Source of the DNA: Flammeovirgaceae bacterium
Lineage (GTDB): Bacteria > Bacteroidota > Bacteroidia > Cytophagales > Cyclobacteriaceae
Reading direction: 5' to 3'
Assembly: GCA_021299455.1 (NCBI GenBank)
Contig: JAJTGQ010000048.1
Span: 1 to 64,000, forward strand
DNA length: 64,000 nucleotides
Every line of letters starts with the position of its first letter. Within the stretch, counting starts at the first letter, position 1. The translations under genes were made by a program, and so were the position numbers. Below are positions 9,386 through 20,100 of this stretch, in pieces. Below the pieces are notes generated by a model. The model saw only the letters and a list, made by a program, of their open reading frames with translations, was not told where the DNA came from and searched no databases.

Positions 9386-10873
9386 ATGTCTATGGAACGA
9401 TTTGATCTGATCATTATTGGCGCAGGGCCCTCCGGATATGCTGCTGCCATGCGCGCACTTGATTTTAAGAAGAAAATTTTGCTCGTGGAGAAGAATAAGG
9501 TTGGTGGTGCAGGTATTACCAATGGGGCATTATCTTCAAAAACCTGGTGGGAGTTATCTCGCGAGGCCTCAGCTTTTCGAAAAAACCTAAAGAGATACAA
9601 CATAAAAGCACCATCGATCAGTTATGATGAAATCCAGTCTGAAGTGAGAAAAGCAGTAGAGGAAAGAAAATCGATGTTGGAAGAACACATGGATCAACTT
9701 CGTCATTCGCCCTATGCCAACTTGCTGGAGTTTAAAACAGGCGATGCACGACTTCTCTCTCAGCATGAGGTTGAAATTTCTGTAGGAGCGCGAAAGGAAG
9801 TAGTATATGGAGATTATATAATTCTTGCCACCGGAAGCAGACCTCGGTACTTGCCTGAGTTACCCATCGATGAAAAGTTGGTAATGACTAGCGAAGGCAT
9901 TGAGAGTATGACCGATTTTCCCGAGAGTATGGTGATTGTTGGTGCTGGGGTTATTGGCTGCGAGTACGCTACTATATTTAGTGGATTTGGTAAAACAAAA
10001 GTCAATCTGATTGACAAAGGTGATCGCATTCTTCCTTTCGAAGATAAAGATGTGGTCGACATTATAGAACGCAACATGGAAAACAATGGAGTTCTCATCC
10101 ACCGGAATTCCAAGCTGTTGGGGATGCGAATCATTCATGGTAGGGTCGAATACGAATTAGAGTATACGGATGGTAGTAAAGAAACATTCAATGTTGAAAA
10201 AGCCTTAGTGTCTGTAGGGCGCGTAGCAAACCTGGAAGATCTTTGGGATGATAAAGTAGGCATTGATATCACTAAACGGGGCATCCACAACAATGACACG
10301 CAAACCAACATTTCGAACATTTACGCGGTAGGAGATCTCACTGCAGATATTTCATTAGTCAACGTGGGTGAGCTTGAAGGACGCTATGCTGTAGAAAGAA
10401 TTTTTGGTAAGCCCGATCGCAAGCTGGTTTATGAAAACATCAGCACGATCATGTTCTTAAGTCCTGAAGTGGCAGGAGTGGGGCTAAATGAGACTCATGC
10501 CCAAGAAAAGGGGATAGAGTATAAAGTGGTTACGTTGGAATATAGTACGATTGCACGCGCCATAGCAAAGCGAAATACGCAAGGCTTCATAAAATTGCTG
10601 GTTACCAATGACGATGCAATGAAAATATTGGGAATGAAGATTGTGGGTCTCCATGCCGGTAGTGCCATTCAGGCTGTGGCAGTGCTTATCTCCATGGATA
10701 AAGGGATAGAAGAATTAGCAGAGTGTGTACATCCCCACCCAAGTATTACCGAGGGCATTCAAGAGTGTGTGCGAATGCTCATGGGAAAATCAATGTTCAA
10801 ACCTTCTGCATTGCGAGGTAGACTTTCTTGCAGAAGATATGTACGTGGGGTTTACGAAGATGTTGTATTCTAG
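9386..10873 (+). CDS. Dihydrolipoamide-dehydrogenase-like FAD/NAD(P) oxidoreductase lacking the CxxxxC disulfide
   Basis: FDLIIIGAGPSGYAAA FAD site, MVIVGAGVIGCEYATIFSGFG NAD site, HPHPSITE C-terminal dyad; redox loop reads GGAGITNGALSSK. Confidence 0.88.
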   Translation: MSMERFDLIIIGAGPSGYAAAMRALDFKKKILLVEKNKVGGAGITNGALSSKTWWELSREASAFRKNLKRYNIKAPSISYDEIQSEVRKAVEERKSMLEEHMDQLRHSPYANLLEFKTGDARLLSQHEVEISVGARKEVVYGDYIILATGSRPRYLPELPIDEKLVMTSEGIESMTDFPESMVIVGAGVIGCEYATIFSGFGKTKVNLIDKGDRILPFEDKDVVDIIERNMENNGVLIHRNSKLLGMRIIHGRVEYELEYTDGSKETFNVEKALVSVGRVANLEDLWDDKVGIDITKRGIHNNDTQTNISNIYAVGDLTADISLVNVGELEGRYAVERIFGKPDRKLVYENISTIMFLSPEVAGVGLNETHAQEKGIEYKVVTLEYSTIARAIAKRNTQGFIKLLVTNDDAMKILGMKIVGLHAGSAIQAVAVLISMDKGIEELAECVHPHPSITEGIQECVRMLMGKSMFKPSALRGRLSCRRYVRGVYEDVVF

Positions 10874-10889
10874 CAGTATTTGCGTTCAA

Positions 10890-11537
10890 TCAATTCAGAT
10901 TTAGGCTCAATGTCAGACCGTACCAAGCTTGATTTTGGTAAATCCAGATGTCTTTGTCTCTATCGGTTATATAATCCCAACCAATTCCTAGTCCTACTGT
11001 CAGATTATTAAACCCAACCATTGCTGCGAAACCACGGCTTAGAATAAATGCATTGTATTCATCAGTCGTCTTATAGTTGGTCGTCCAAGGACTGACAAAT
11101 GCGGTACCAAATCCTCCAATAGCACCGACCGTCATTGCCCGATGGTGAATTTTTTTGGTTTGTCGAACTGGATTTTTATCAAAATGAACTCGAAATCTAT
11201 CAAGCCGATACCCTAAAAAAATATTACCGTTAAAATCTGTATTTAACTGAACTGGAAAATTCGCGGTCGAAGGCCTGAATTTGAAAGGAGTGATAAGCAC
11301 GTCCACATCAAAGCTGCGTTTTAGGAATAGTTGATCTGTCGATTGCTTGGTAGGATTAGCTACAGTTTGATTTGTACTAACGATGGTCACTGAATCGTGA
11401 TCCACATCTACATAGACTTTACGAAAGCGTTCGCCTGGCTGCTTAAACTCATAATAACCAGGAATCAATTGTGATTCAGGGATTTTTTTCAAACCACCAC
11501 AAGCAGATAACATTCCGGCCAACAACAGCGAAGTCAA
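10890..11537 (-). CDS. Lipoprotein of unknown function
   Basis: Lipobox LAGMLSACG; no ATG at the expected start (TTG at 11537, or in-frame ATA at 11549). Confidence 0.6.
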   Translation of the reverse strand: MTSLLLAGMLSACGGLKKIPESQLIPGYYEFKQPGERFRKVYVDVDHDSVTIVSTNQTVANPTKQSTDQLFLKRSFDVDVLITPFKFRPSTANFPVQLNTDFNGNIFLGYRLDRFRVHFDKNPVRQTKKIHHRAMTVGAIGGFGTAFVSPWTTNYKTTDEYNAFILSRGFAAMVGFNNLTVGLGIGWDYITDRDKDIWIYQNQAWYGLTLSLNLN

Positions 11538-11559
11538 TAGCTTGGTTATGAATTGTCAA

Positions 11560-12867
11560 TTAAGCCACTCGCTCGATTGATGCTCCCAATTTTTTCAAAC
11601 GTCCTTCAATATTTTGATAGCCCCGATCTATCTGTTCAACATTTGAGATTTCACTTTCGCCTGAGGCAGAAAGCGCTGCGATTAGTAGCGCAACCCCTGC
11701 GCGGATATCTGGCGATGACATCTTGATGCCGCGGAGCAATTGTTTCCGGTCAAGTCCCATGATACTTGCTCTGTGGGGATCGCAGAGAATAATTTGGGCG
11801 CCCATGTCAATTAGCTTATCGACAAAGAACAATCTACTCTCAAACATTTTTTGGTGAATGAGAACGTTACCTTTGGCTTGGGTAGCCACCACCAACACAA
11901 TACTTAACAAGTCTGGAGTAAATCCTGGCCAAGGTGCATCGGCAACAGTCAAAATAGATCCGTCAATGAAAGTTTCAATCTCGTACCGCTCTTGAGCCGG
12001 GATGTGAATGTCATCACCACGGAATTCCATTTTTATGCCAAGCCTTCTAAATATCTCGGGGATTATTCCTAGCATGTCGATACGACAATTCTTGATTGTC
12101 ACTTCTGATTGGGTCATGGCGGCCAGGCCGATGAAACTACCAATCTCAATCATATCGGGGAGAAGATTATGCTCGGTTCCGTGCAATTTTTCAACACCCT
12201 CAATCGAAATTAGGTTGGATCCAATTCCATTTATCTTAGCGCCCATGCGATTGAGCATGTTGCAAAGTTGCTGAAGGTAAGGTTCGCAGGCAGCGTTGTA
12301 AATGGTAGTTGTTCCTTTCGCCAACACAGCAGCCATTATGATATTGGCAGTTCCGGTAACAGACGCCTCATCCAGTAGCATGTAACATCCCTTCAGATGA
12401 GATGCATCAATGTTGTATAGATTCTCGTCAGCGTTGTAATTGAATTTTGCTCCTAAATTCTGAAACCCAATAAAGTGAGTATCCAATCTTCTACGTCCTA
12501 TTTTATCACCACCAGGCTTTGGAATGTTTGCTTCGCCAAACCGTGCTAAGATCGGGCCTAACAACATTACAGACCCTCGCAATGCTGCAGCTTTTTTGCG
12601 ATAGATATCTGTTTTCAAAAAGCCGGTATTTACATTGGCGGCAGTAAATCGAAACGAGCCAGTTCCTAGTTTCTCAACTTTGCAACCTAAATCGCCAACC
12701 AGTTCTATTAATTTATTCACGTCCAGAATGTCGGGCACATTGTGAATGGTGACTGGCTCACTTGTGAGCAGCGGCACGCAAATAACTTGTAGAGCTTCGT
12801 TTTTGGCACCCTGAGGTGTGATCTCTCCCTTTAACTTTTGGCCGCCTTTAATTTTGAATGAACTCAT
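11560..12867 (-). CDS. murA: UDP-N-acetylglucosamine 1-carboxyvinyltransferase
   Basis: EPT-family fold across 435 aa; active-site loop KPGGDKIGRRRLDTH, i.e. Asp at the usual Cys position. Confidence 0.95.
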   Translation of the reverse strand: MSSFKIKGGQKLKGEITPQGAKNEALQVICVPLLTSEPVTIHNVPDILDVNKLIELVGDLGCKVEKLGTGSFRFTAANVNTGFLKTDIYRKKAAALRGSVMLLGPILARFGEANIPKPGGDKIGRRRLDTHFIGFQNLGAKFNYNADENLYNIDASHLKGCYMLLDEASVTGTANIIMAAVLAKGTTTIYNAACEPYLQQLCNMLNRMGAKINGIGSNLISIEGVEKLHGTEHNLLPDMIEIGSFIGLAAMTQSEVTIKNCRIDMLGIIPEIFRRLGIKMEFRGDDIHIPAQERYEIETFIDGSILTVADAPWPGFTPDLLSIVLVVATQAKGNVLIHQKMFESRLFFVDKLIDMGAQIILCDPHRASIMGLDRKQLLRGIKMSSPDIRAGVALLIAALSASGESEISNVEQIDRGYQNIEGRLKKLGASIERVA

Positions 12868-13562
12868 TGATCTCTTCTGCGGTGGGGGTTGTTGCCTCTT
12901 CTATTCTTGTTAAAGCGTGGATTGCGATTGCGATTGCTGTTGTTGCTATTACTATCACGACTCTCACGATTGTCATTAGGTCTTGGATTTTTGCGTTCGC
13001 GATAAAGCTTTTCAAACAAATTCTCTTCGCGTACTTTTTCAAGGTCGAGAACCAGTTTTCCTTGTGATAGATTTTTGAGATCTTTTACAATCACAGAATC
13101 ATCCAATGTCTCTTTATTCCAGTTACTGTGAAAAGTCTTCATCAGTTTGCCTAAGTAGATGGAAGCTTCTTCACGCTCTTGTGGATCTTCTTTCTTTATG
13201 GCTTCCTTTATAAGTCGCTCGACATTCTTGCCATAATGTTTAAAACGCACCTCGCTTTGTGGGTACTCCATTTTACGAGGCTTCTTAAAAAGAATGGTGC
13301 GATCAGGAGTCGTGAAAGGATTGTCTATATCTAAGTTAAAATCAGCAATGATATAAAGATCGTCCCACATCCGTTGTGGATTCTCATGGGGCTCCTTGAC
13401 AACTGGCGCAAGTTGCTTGATCAACTCGATCAGTGTGGTAGCCATCTTGGTTCTCTTTTCCTTGTCGGGGATAGTTCGAATGTAGTTGACTAGTTTTTGA
13501 ACATTCCGTCCATACTCCTTTAAGATAATGCCTTCACGTTGGGTGTTATATTCTCCGATCAT
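12864..13562 (-). CDS. DUF4290-family protein with basic N/R-rich C-terminal tail
   Basis: EYGRNVQKLVNYIRTIPDKEKRTKMATTLIELIKQLAP core; tail NDNRESRDSNSNNSNRNRNPRFNKNRRGNNPHRRRDQ. ATGA overlap with murA. Confidence 0.8.
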   Translation of the reverse strand: MIGEYNTQREGIILKEYGRNVQKLVNYIRTIPDKEKRTKMATTLIELIKQLAPVVKEPHENPQRMWDDLYIIADFNLDIDNPFTTPDRTILFKKPRKMEYPQSEVRFKHYGKNVERLIKEAIKKEDPQEREEASIYLGKLMKTFHSNWNKETLDDSVIVKDLKNLSQGKLVLDLEKVREENLFEKLYRERKNPRPNDNRESRDSNSNNSNRNRNPRFNKNRRGNNPHRRRDQ

Positions 13563-13981
13563 AAATCCTGAATTAAAACTATCTTGATTTCGCTAATATT
13601 TTGAAGTTGAATATCATTGGTGAAAAACCTTTTACAATTCATTGAAATTGCACTTGCAATTTGTAGGGCATCGGCTGTTTTTAGAAATTTATACTTTGCT
13701 CTTAGCTTGGATGAATCTTCGGCAATCTTCCAACTAATGTCTACAACCTTTATATTTAATTCTTCCAAAGTATTTTTGAAGTCAAGCAACACAGTATTAT
13801 CATTCTCCTGGAAAGGCTTAACACAAAATTCAGAAACGGTTATGACACTTGTAACCAATGGGTTCTCTTTTTGCACTTCTTGACTAATGAAATCCTCCAC
13901 CCTACCGTAATAGGTAGGGTGGTTCTCAATCAGATAAATAAAAGCAACAGAGTCAACGAAAACAGAATCAAATCCTATCAT
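13559..13981 (-). CDS. PIN-domain (VapC-like) toxin
   Basis: PIN acidic residues: DSVAFIYLIE, VSEF, KTADALQIASAI, FFTNDIQL. Start MIGFDSV overlaps the upstream ORF. Confidence 0.85.
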   Translation of the reverse strand: MIGFDSVFVDSVAFIYLIENHPTYYGRVEDFISQEVQKENPLVTSVITVSEFCVKPFQENDNTVLLDFKNTLEELNIKVVDISWKIAEDSSKLRAKYKFLKTADALQIASAISMNCKRFFTNDIQLQNISEIKIVLIQDL

Positions 13982-14177
13982 CTGCTCGAATTGCATTGAT
14001 GTATTCTTGTGGCTCTAGATTGAGTATATTCTTGCCCCTTCCTCTTAATCGTGCTATGATTTCAACGGCTTTTTTCTTTTTCGATAAACTCAATTGCTCT
14101 TCGAAATAAGAATAAACTTCTTCCTTTTCACTTTTAGGAAGCTTATCAATCTCTTCTATGATCTGCTTGGCACTCAT
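13968..14177 (-). CDS. Putative cognate antitoxin
   Basis: Small ORF ending inside the PIN gene start (GCAGATGATAGGATTTGA); begins in TGATG overlap with the pcrA stop. Confidence 0.65.
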   Translation of the reverse strand: MSAKQIIEEIDKLPKSEKEEVYSYFEEQLSLSKKKKAVEIIARLRGRGKNILNLEPQEYINAIRADDRI

Positions 14178-16432
14178 CAATTTTCGTGTATCTTCAGCTT
14201 GGCAAAGCTAAGTAATAATGTTTTCTCACCAAAATCAGTAAAGTTGATCTTGGCCTTTCGTTCAGCCCCTACTTCCTCTAGTTTTACCACTGTGCCAAAG
14301 CCAAATTTCGGGTGTTCTACTTTCATTCCTTCCAAAAGGCCTTTGGTATCGCTTGGGGCAAAATCAGCGGAAGGTTTATAGGCCGCCACGCGTTGAACAG
14401 GTTGAGTGCTGATCGTCTTTTTAATGCCGGATACAAGACTCTTTGCGTAGTTGGGATTTGGAGCGGAATCGACACCTCCAAAACGGGTGCTTATTTTTAT
14501 AAATCGCTTATCGATATCGTCAAGAAAACGACTAGGCTCACAATTCTTCAAACGACCAAAGCGATACCGCGTAAGTGCGTATGATAGAAACAGTTTTTGT
14601 TGAGCCCGTGTGATGGCAACATAAAAAAGTCTTCGTTCTTCTTCTAGTTCCGCTCTGCTGCTCAACATCATCTGCGAAGGGAACAGGTCTTCCTCCAAGC
14701 CAACAATATAAACGTTCTTAAATTCCAATCCCTTGGCCATGTGAATCGTCATCAACGTGACCTTGTCAGGGTCGTTATCTTTATTCTCGTCCTGGCCGGT
14801 CACAAGAGAAACCTCCTGTAGAAAAGCCCCGAGACTTTTATCTTCTTTTTCAGGATCGTCCACATACTCTTTAATGGCGTTTAGTAGTTCCTGAACGTTT
14901 TCGTATCGACTTAATCCCTCGACTGTTTTATCTTCATAAAGTTCTTTTAAAAGACCGGAAGCTTTTGCGATTTCTGCAGCCGCTTCATAGGCGTCTTTGT
15001 TCTGGATTTCAATGGCGAAACGTTTTATTTTGGTGACAAAGTCATCAATAGGGTTTGCCGCACGGCCTCCCAAAAAGGAGCTTGCATTTTGAACCACTTC
15101 CCAAATAGAAATCGCATGATCATTAGCCGCTACGATAATTTTATCAATGGTTGTGTCACCGATGCCCCGCTTGGGTAAGTTGATAATTCTTCGAAAGGAA
15201 GCTTCATCTTGCTGATTCAATGAAAAACGCAAATAGGCAAGTAGATCTTTTATTTCTTTGCGCTGATAGAATGAAAGCCCGCCCACCACTTTGTATTTGA
15301 TGTTCATCCTCCGGAGTGCTTCTTCAATCGCGCGCGACTGACTATTGGTTCGATAGAGAATCACGAAGTCGCTAAACTTCCATTGGTGCTGCATTTTTTC
15401 TTCAAAAATGGAAGAAGCAACAAGCCTGCCTTCTTCATTGTCTGACACCGATTTGATCAGCTCCACCAAACTGCCATCGTCATTAGCTGTCCAAACATTT
15501 TTGGGTAGCTGCGCTTTATTTTTGGCGATCACCGAATTGGCTGCTTCAACAATTGTCTTGGTGGAGCGGTAGTTCTGTTCCAATTTGATTATACGCAGAT
15601 CGGGGTAGTCTTTCTCAAAATTTAAAATGTTGCTAATATCTGCGCCTCGAAAGCCATAGATGCTTTGTGCATCGTCACCTACCACGCAAACATTTTGCCG
15701 AACTGCTGCTAGTTTTCTCACAATGAAGTACTGGCACAAATTCGTGTCCTGAAACTCATCGACCAGTACATAATGAAATCGCTGTTGGTATTTGTTCAGC
15801 ACATCCAGACGTTCTTTGAATAATTTGTCGGTATTAAACAATAAGTCATCAAAGTCCATGGCGCCCGATTTAAAGCACCTGAGTGCATACGCCTTGTAGA
15901 TGTTTCCTATCTCAGGGCGCATACTTGAAGCGTCATCAGCCATAATAATCGAGTGAGCCAGGTATTCCTGCCAAGAGATGAGTTTATTTTTTGCCGATGA
16001 GATGCGGTTGTAAACGGTGTTGACTTTGTACTGTGTTTCGTCTAGACCCATCTCCTTCACGATCGATCTTAGCAACGATTTAGAGTCGTCTGTGTCATAG
16101 ATGGTGAAATTATTGGGATATCCCAGCTGATGCGCCTCAGCACGTAAAATTCGGGCAAATACCGAGTGGAATGTACCCATCCATAGGTTTCGTGCATCGG
16201 CTCCAACGACTACTTCAATCCGATCACGCATTTCCTTGGCGGCCTTGTTGGTGAAGGTCAGCGCCATGATGTTGAAAGGATCGACCTGGTGACCCTGCAT
16301 GAGGTTGGCTATGCGGTAGGTGAGCACGCGGGTCTTGCCAGACCCTGCACCGGCAATCAACATGCAAGGACCATCCGTATTGAGCACGGCCTCGAGTTGA
16401 GGCTCATTTAAGGTCTGTAAATAATTATCCAT
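14177..16432 (-). CDS. pcrA: UvrD/PcrA-type superfamily I DNA helicase
   Basis: LNEPQLEAVLNTDGPCMLIAGAGSGKTRVLTYRIANL, VDEFQDTN, GDDAQSIYGFRGA, LMTIHMAKGLEFKNVYIVGLEEDLFP. Confidence 0.96.
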   Translation of the reverse strand: MDNYLQTLNEPQLEAVLNTDGPCMLIAGAGSGKTRVLTYRIANLMQGHQVDPFNIMALTFTNKAAKEMRDRIEVVVGADARNLWMGTFHSVFARILRAEAHQLGYPNNFTIYDTDDSKSLLRSIVKEMGLDETQYKVNTVYNRISSAKNKLISWQEYLAHSIIMADDASSMRPEIGNIYKAYALRCFKSGAMDFDDLLFNTDKLFKERLDVLNKYQQRFHYVLVDEFQDTNLCQYFIVRKLAAVRQNVCVVGDDAQSIYGFRGADISNILNFEKDYPDLRIIKLEQNYRSTKTIVEAANSVIAKNKAQLPKNVWTANDDGSLVELIKSVSDNEEGRLVASSIFEEKMQHQWKFSDFVILYRTNSQSRAIEEALRRMNIKYKVVGGLSFYQRKEIKDLLAYLRFSLNQQDEASFRRIINLPKRGIGDTTIDKIIVAANDHAISIWEVVQNASSFLGGRAANPIDDFVTKIKRFAIEIQNKDAYEAAAEIAKASGLLKELYEDKTVEGLSRYENVQELLNAIKEYVDDPEKEDKSLGAFLQEVSLVTGQDENKDNDPDKVTLMTIHMAKGLEFKNVYIVGLEEDLFPSQMMLSSRAELEEERRLFYVAITRAQQKLFLSYALTRYRFGRLKNCEPSRFLDDIDKRFIKISTRFGGVDSAPNPNYAKSLVSGIKKTISTQPVQRVAAYKPSADFAPSDTKGLLEGMKVEHPKFGFGTVVKLEEVGAERKAKINFTDFGEKTLLLSFAKLKIHEN

Positions 16433-16543
16433 AATTTATTCTGCAAGTTAGTATCGCGGGGCGCGTTTGAGTAGAAAATTGGGTTTAATTTTATGTTTTT
16501 GCGACTCGCAACGTGCGAAGCTTACATTTAAACGAAGTGAAAA

Positions 16544-17110
16544 ATGATTAAAGTTGGAGAGGTTTTGGTTTCAGACGACATCCGTGATGTGGAATTTGTA
16601 TGCCATTTAGAGAAATGCAAAGGCGCCTGCTGCGTAGAGGGCGATTTGGGTGCACCTTTAGAAGAAGATGAATTGCCTATTATGAAAGAAATTCAAGAGA
16701 AGGTAAAGCCTTACCTAACCCCCGAAGGGCTAAAATCAATTGAAGAGCAAGGTGCTTACATATTAGACGAAGATGGAGATTATTCAACCCCAACGATAGG
16801 AGGGAAGGAGTGTGCTTATGCGCACTACAACGATTTGGGAATTTTAAAATGTGGCATTGAGCAAGCCTATTTGGATGGAAAGATTGAGTATAGAAAACCG
16901 ATCTCTTGCCATTTGTATCCGATACGGATCACCAAAAACAAAAAAGGTTTTGAAGCTGTGAATTATCATAAGTGGAGCATTTGCTCAGCTGCTTGTTCGT
17001 ACGGAAAATCTTTACAAGTTCCGCTTTATAAGTTTTTGAAAGATCCACTCATCCGTAAATATGGAGAAGGTTGGTATGACGAGTTGGTGGAGAAGGTTGA
17101 AACCGCTTAG
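16544..17110 (+). CDS. DUF3109-family cysteine-rich protein
   Basis: Conserved Cys pattern: [22 protein letters not shown]...KECAYAHYN...LKCGIEQAY...[11 protein letters not shown]. Confidence 0.85.
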   Translation: MIKVGEVLVSDDIRDVEFVCHLEKCKGACCVEGDLGAPLEEDELPIMKEIQEKVKPYLTPEGLKSIEEQGAYILDEDGDYSTPTIGGKECAYAHYNDLGILKCGIEQAYLDGKIEYRKPISCHLYPIRITKNKKGFEAVNYHKWSICSAACSYGKSLQVPLYKFLKDPLIRKYGEGWYDELVEKVETA

Positions 17111-17178
17111 TTGGTTGTTTGGATTTTTTTTTCGGTATTCATTGACCGTATGCAATTATACTTTTTTTTAATTCCATT

Positions 17179-20100
17179 ATGAAAAAAATAGTCGTTTTAC
17201 TATTCTTATTAATTTTTGGTTTGCAAACTGAAGCTCAATGGGTTGAAAAAAACAATGGCTTGTACGGGGGACCAATAACGGCCCTAGCAGTAAATGGAAA
17301 CAATCTGTTTGCAGGTACAACGGATGTAAATAGATTAGCAGGCAATGGAATATTTCGTTCTTCTAACAATGGTACGAATTGGACACCTGTAAACTCAGGT
17401 TTGACAAATGGCTTTACTGATGGCTTTACGAATTTATCCGTCAGTTCATTTCTGGTCAATGGAGCAATTGTTTATGCGGTAACAAATTTTGGTATCTTTT
17501 ATTCATTTGATAATGGAGAAAGCTGGTTAGAAGGCAGTAAGGGGCTGAATGCTATCATTACATCAATCGCAGTGATCGACAATCTTCTATTTGCTGGAAC
17601 CGATCATGGTGTATATCTCCAAACTGTTGCGGGTTGGATACCAGTGAACACAGGCTTAATGAGCCTTCAAATTAAGTCATTAGTTGTGAGCGGCAACAGC
17701 CTGTTTGCTGGCACGGCTGAAGGCGGGGTTTTTCTATCAACTAATCGAGGTGCTAGTTGGACTGATGCTGGATTGACAAATCAAAGTATTACGTCATTGA
17801 TTGTGAACGGCAACAACTTGTTTGCAGGTACATTTAGTGGTAATGTGTTTCTCTCCAAAGATAATGGCGCAAGCTGGACAGCTTCAAGTACAGGTTTGGC
17901 TGGTGGTTACATAATTTCATTTCTAGCAAGTGGAACGAATCTCTTTGCAGGAACTTCCAATGGACTATTTGTTTCTGCAAATAATGGCACAAGCTGGACT
18001 GCTGCGAATACAGGCTTAAGAAGTCAATCTGCTATTTATTCGCTCGCAGTTAGCGGCAGTAATCTCTTTGTTGGAACGCAGTATGGAGTATTTCTATCGA
18101 CTAATAGTGGAACAAGTTGGGCTGCTACAAACAACGGTCTGACAAATCTATCAGTTTATTCGCTGGAAGCTAATGCCACCAATCTCTTTGCAGGAACTAG
18201 CCAAGGGGTATTCGTCTCCGGGAATACTGGAGCAAGCTGGACGGTCACCGGCTTGACAAATCCATGGGTTATTTCTTTAGCCTTTAGTGACAGCAACTTG
18301 TATGCGGGAACTTATGGCAATGGAATATTTCGTTCCAGTGATAATGGGGCAAGCTGGACGGCCATTAACTCTGGCTTGGTGAATAACCCGGTCAACTTGA
18401 GTACTATCGCAATAAAATCATTCGCATCTATCGGTACAAATCTGTTTGTCGGAACAAGCAATGGCGTATATACTTCTACCAATAACGGTGCAAATTGGAC
18501 AGCTATGAATACAGGATTATCAAATCAATATGTTAATTCATTAGCAACAGTTGGCAGCAATTTATTTGCTGGAACTTCTGGTGGTGGCGTATTTCTCTCC
18601 ATCAATAATGGCGCGAATTGGACGGCTGTTAATACGGGTTTAACAAGCCTTGATGCTAAAACATTAACTGCAAGTGGGAGTAAGCTGTTTGCGGGAATGT
18701 CGGATGGGGTGTATGTATCTTCTAATAATGGCCTAAGTTGGGCATATTATGTTGGCAAGCCCCCAGACAAAAGTTCATTGGTAGCCAGCGGTAATAGTAT
18801 CTTTGTAGGCACACTAAGTGGTGATATATTTGTCGTAAACGATAATAGTTTACCTACAAGTGGGCACGTGGGTACGGGCACCGGCCTTAATGACTTAATG
18901 GTAACTGATGATATGCTTTATGCAGCAAGAGATGGCGGGGTTTGGTCTCGCCCATTGACAGATGTCGTCACCTCCATTTTATCTTTTGAGCCTACTTCTG
19001 GTGTTTTGGGTACTACAGTAACCATCAATGGTGGAGGCTTTGATACTAGGCCGCTATATAACTATGTAACATTCAACGGGGTGGTAGCACCAGTAACGGC
19101 CAGCACTTCAACAAAGATGACTATTACGGTGCCTGTTGGCGCATCTTCAAGCCCTATCAGTGTCTATGCCAACGGTCAAAAGGTTATTAGCTCACAAGTT
19201 TTCTCAATCATTGTAAAACAAGACCAATCTATTGCATTTTCAACCTTAACAAATAAGATATTTAGTGACGCTGCTTTTACTTTGAGTGCTACTTCCAATT
19301 CTAACTTACCTATCAGTTATACAAGCAGTAATACATCAGTTGCAACGATCAGCGGAAATAGTGTGACTATTGTAGGAGCAGGATTAACAACGATAACAGC
19401 AAGTCAGGCGGGTAATTCAGAGTATAACCCTGCAGCTAATGTCCAACAAGCGCTCACTGTAAATAAAGCCGCCCTCACGGCTACTGCCGAGAACAAAACA
19501 AAGACCTTCGGTGATGCAAACCCTCCTTTTACGATTACCTACACTGGCTTTGTGGGGACTGATAATCCAAGCGTGATTGACATAGCACCATCAATTTCTA
19601 GTATAGCCACTACAACCAGCAATACTGGAGCGTACCCGATTACACTTACAGGTGGCACTGATAACAACTATATGATTACGAACGTGAATGGAACTCTCAC
19701 AATACTAACCAAAGATCAGACTATTATCTTTTCAACTCTCTCAGACCGAACGGTAGGGGATGCTGCTTTTGTACCAACAGCCACGGCTTCATCGAGCCTA
19801 CCTGTAAGTTTTGAATCACTTACCCAAAATAAAATAACGCTATCAGGAAATCTTGTATCGATTGCCGCGCCTGGGTTAGCAACTATTCGCGCCAAGCAAG
19901 ATGGCAATGCTAATTTCAATGCCGCACCCAGTGTAGATCGTAGTTTTTGTATTCGGCCAGCAATGCCAACAATTACGGTTAGTGGTGCCAATACTGATTC
20001 ACCCACACTTACCAGCAGTGCAGGCACTGGTAATCAATGGTTCTTCAATGGAAATCCGATTTCCGGAGCTATTAACACTACCCTTGTGGTTACGCAGGAA

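Noticed and set aside
16499-16511. TTGCGA-C-TCGCAA palindrome upstream of the DUF3109 gene
   Set aside because: A 6-bp inverted repeat with no second copy seen nearby; expected by chance in 64 kb.
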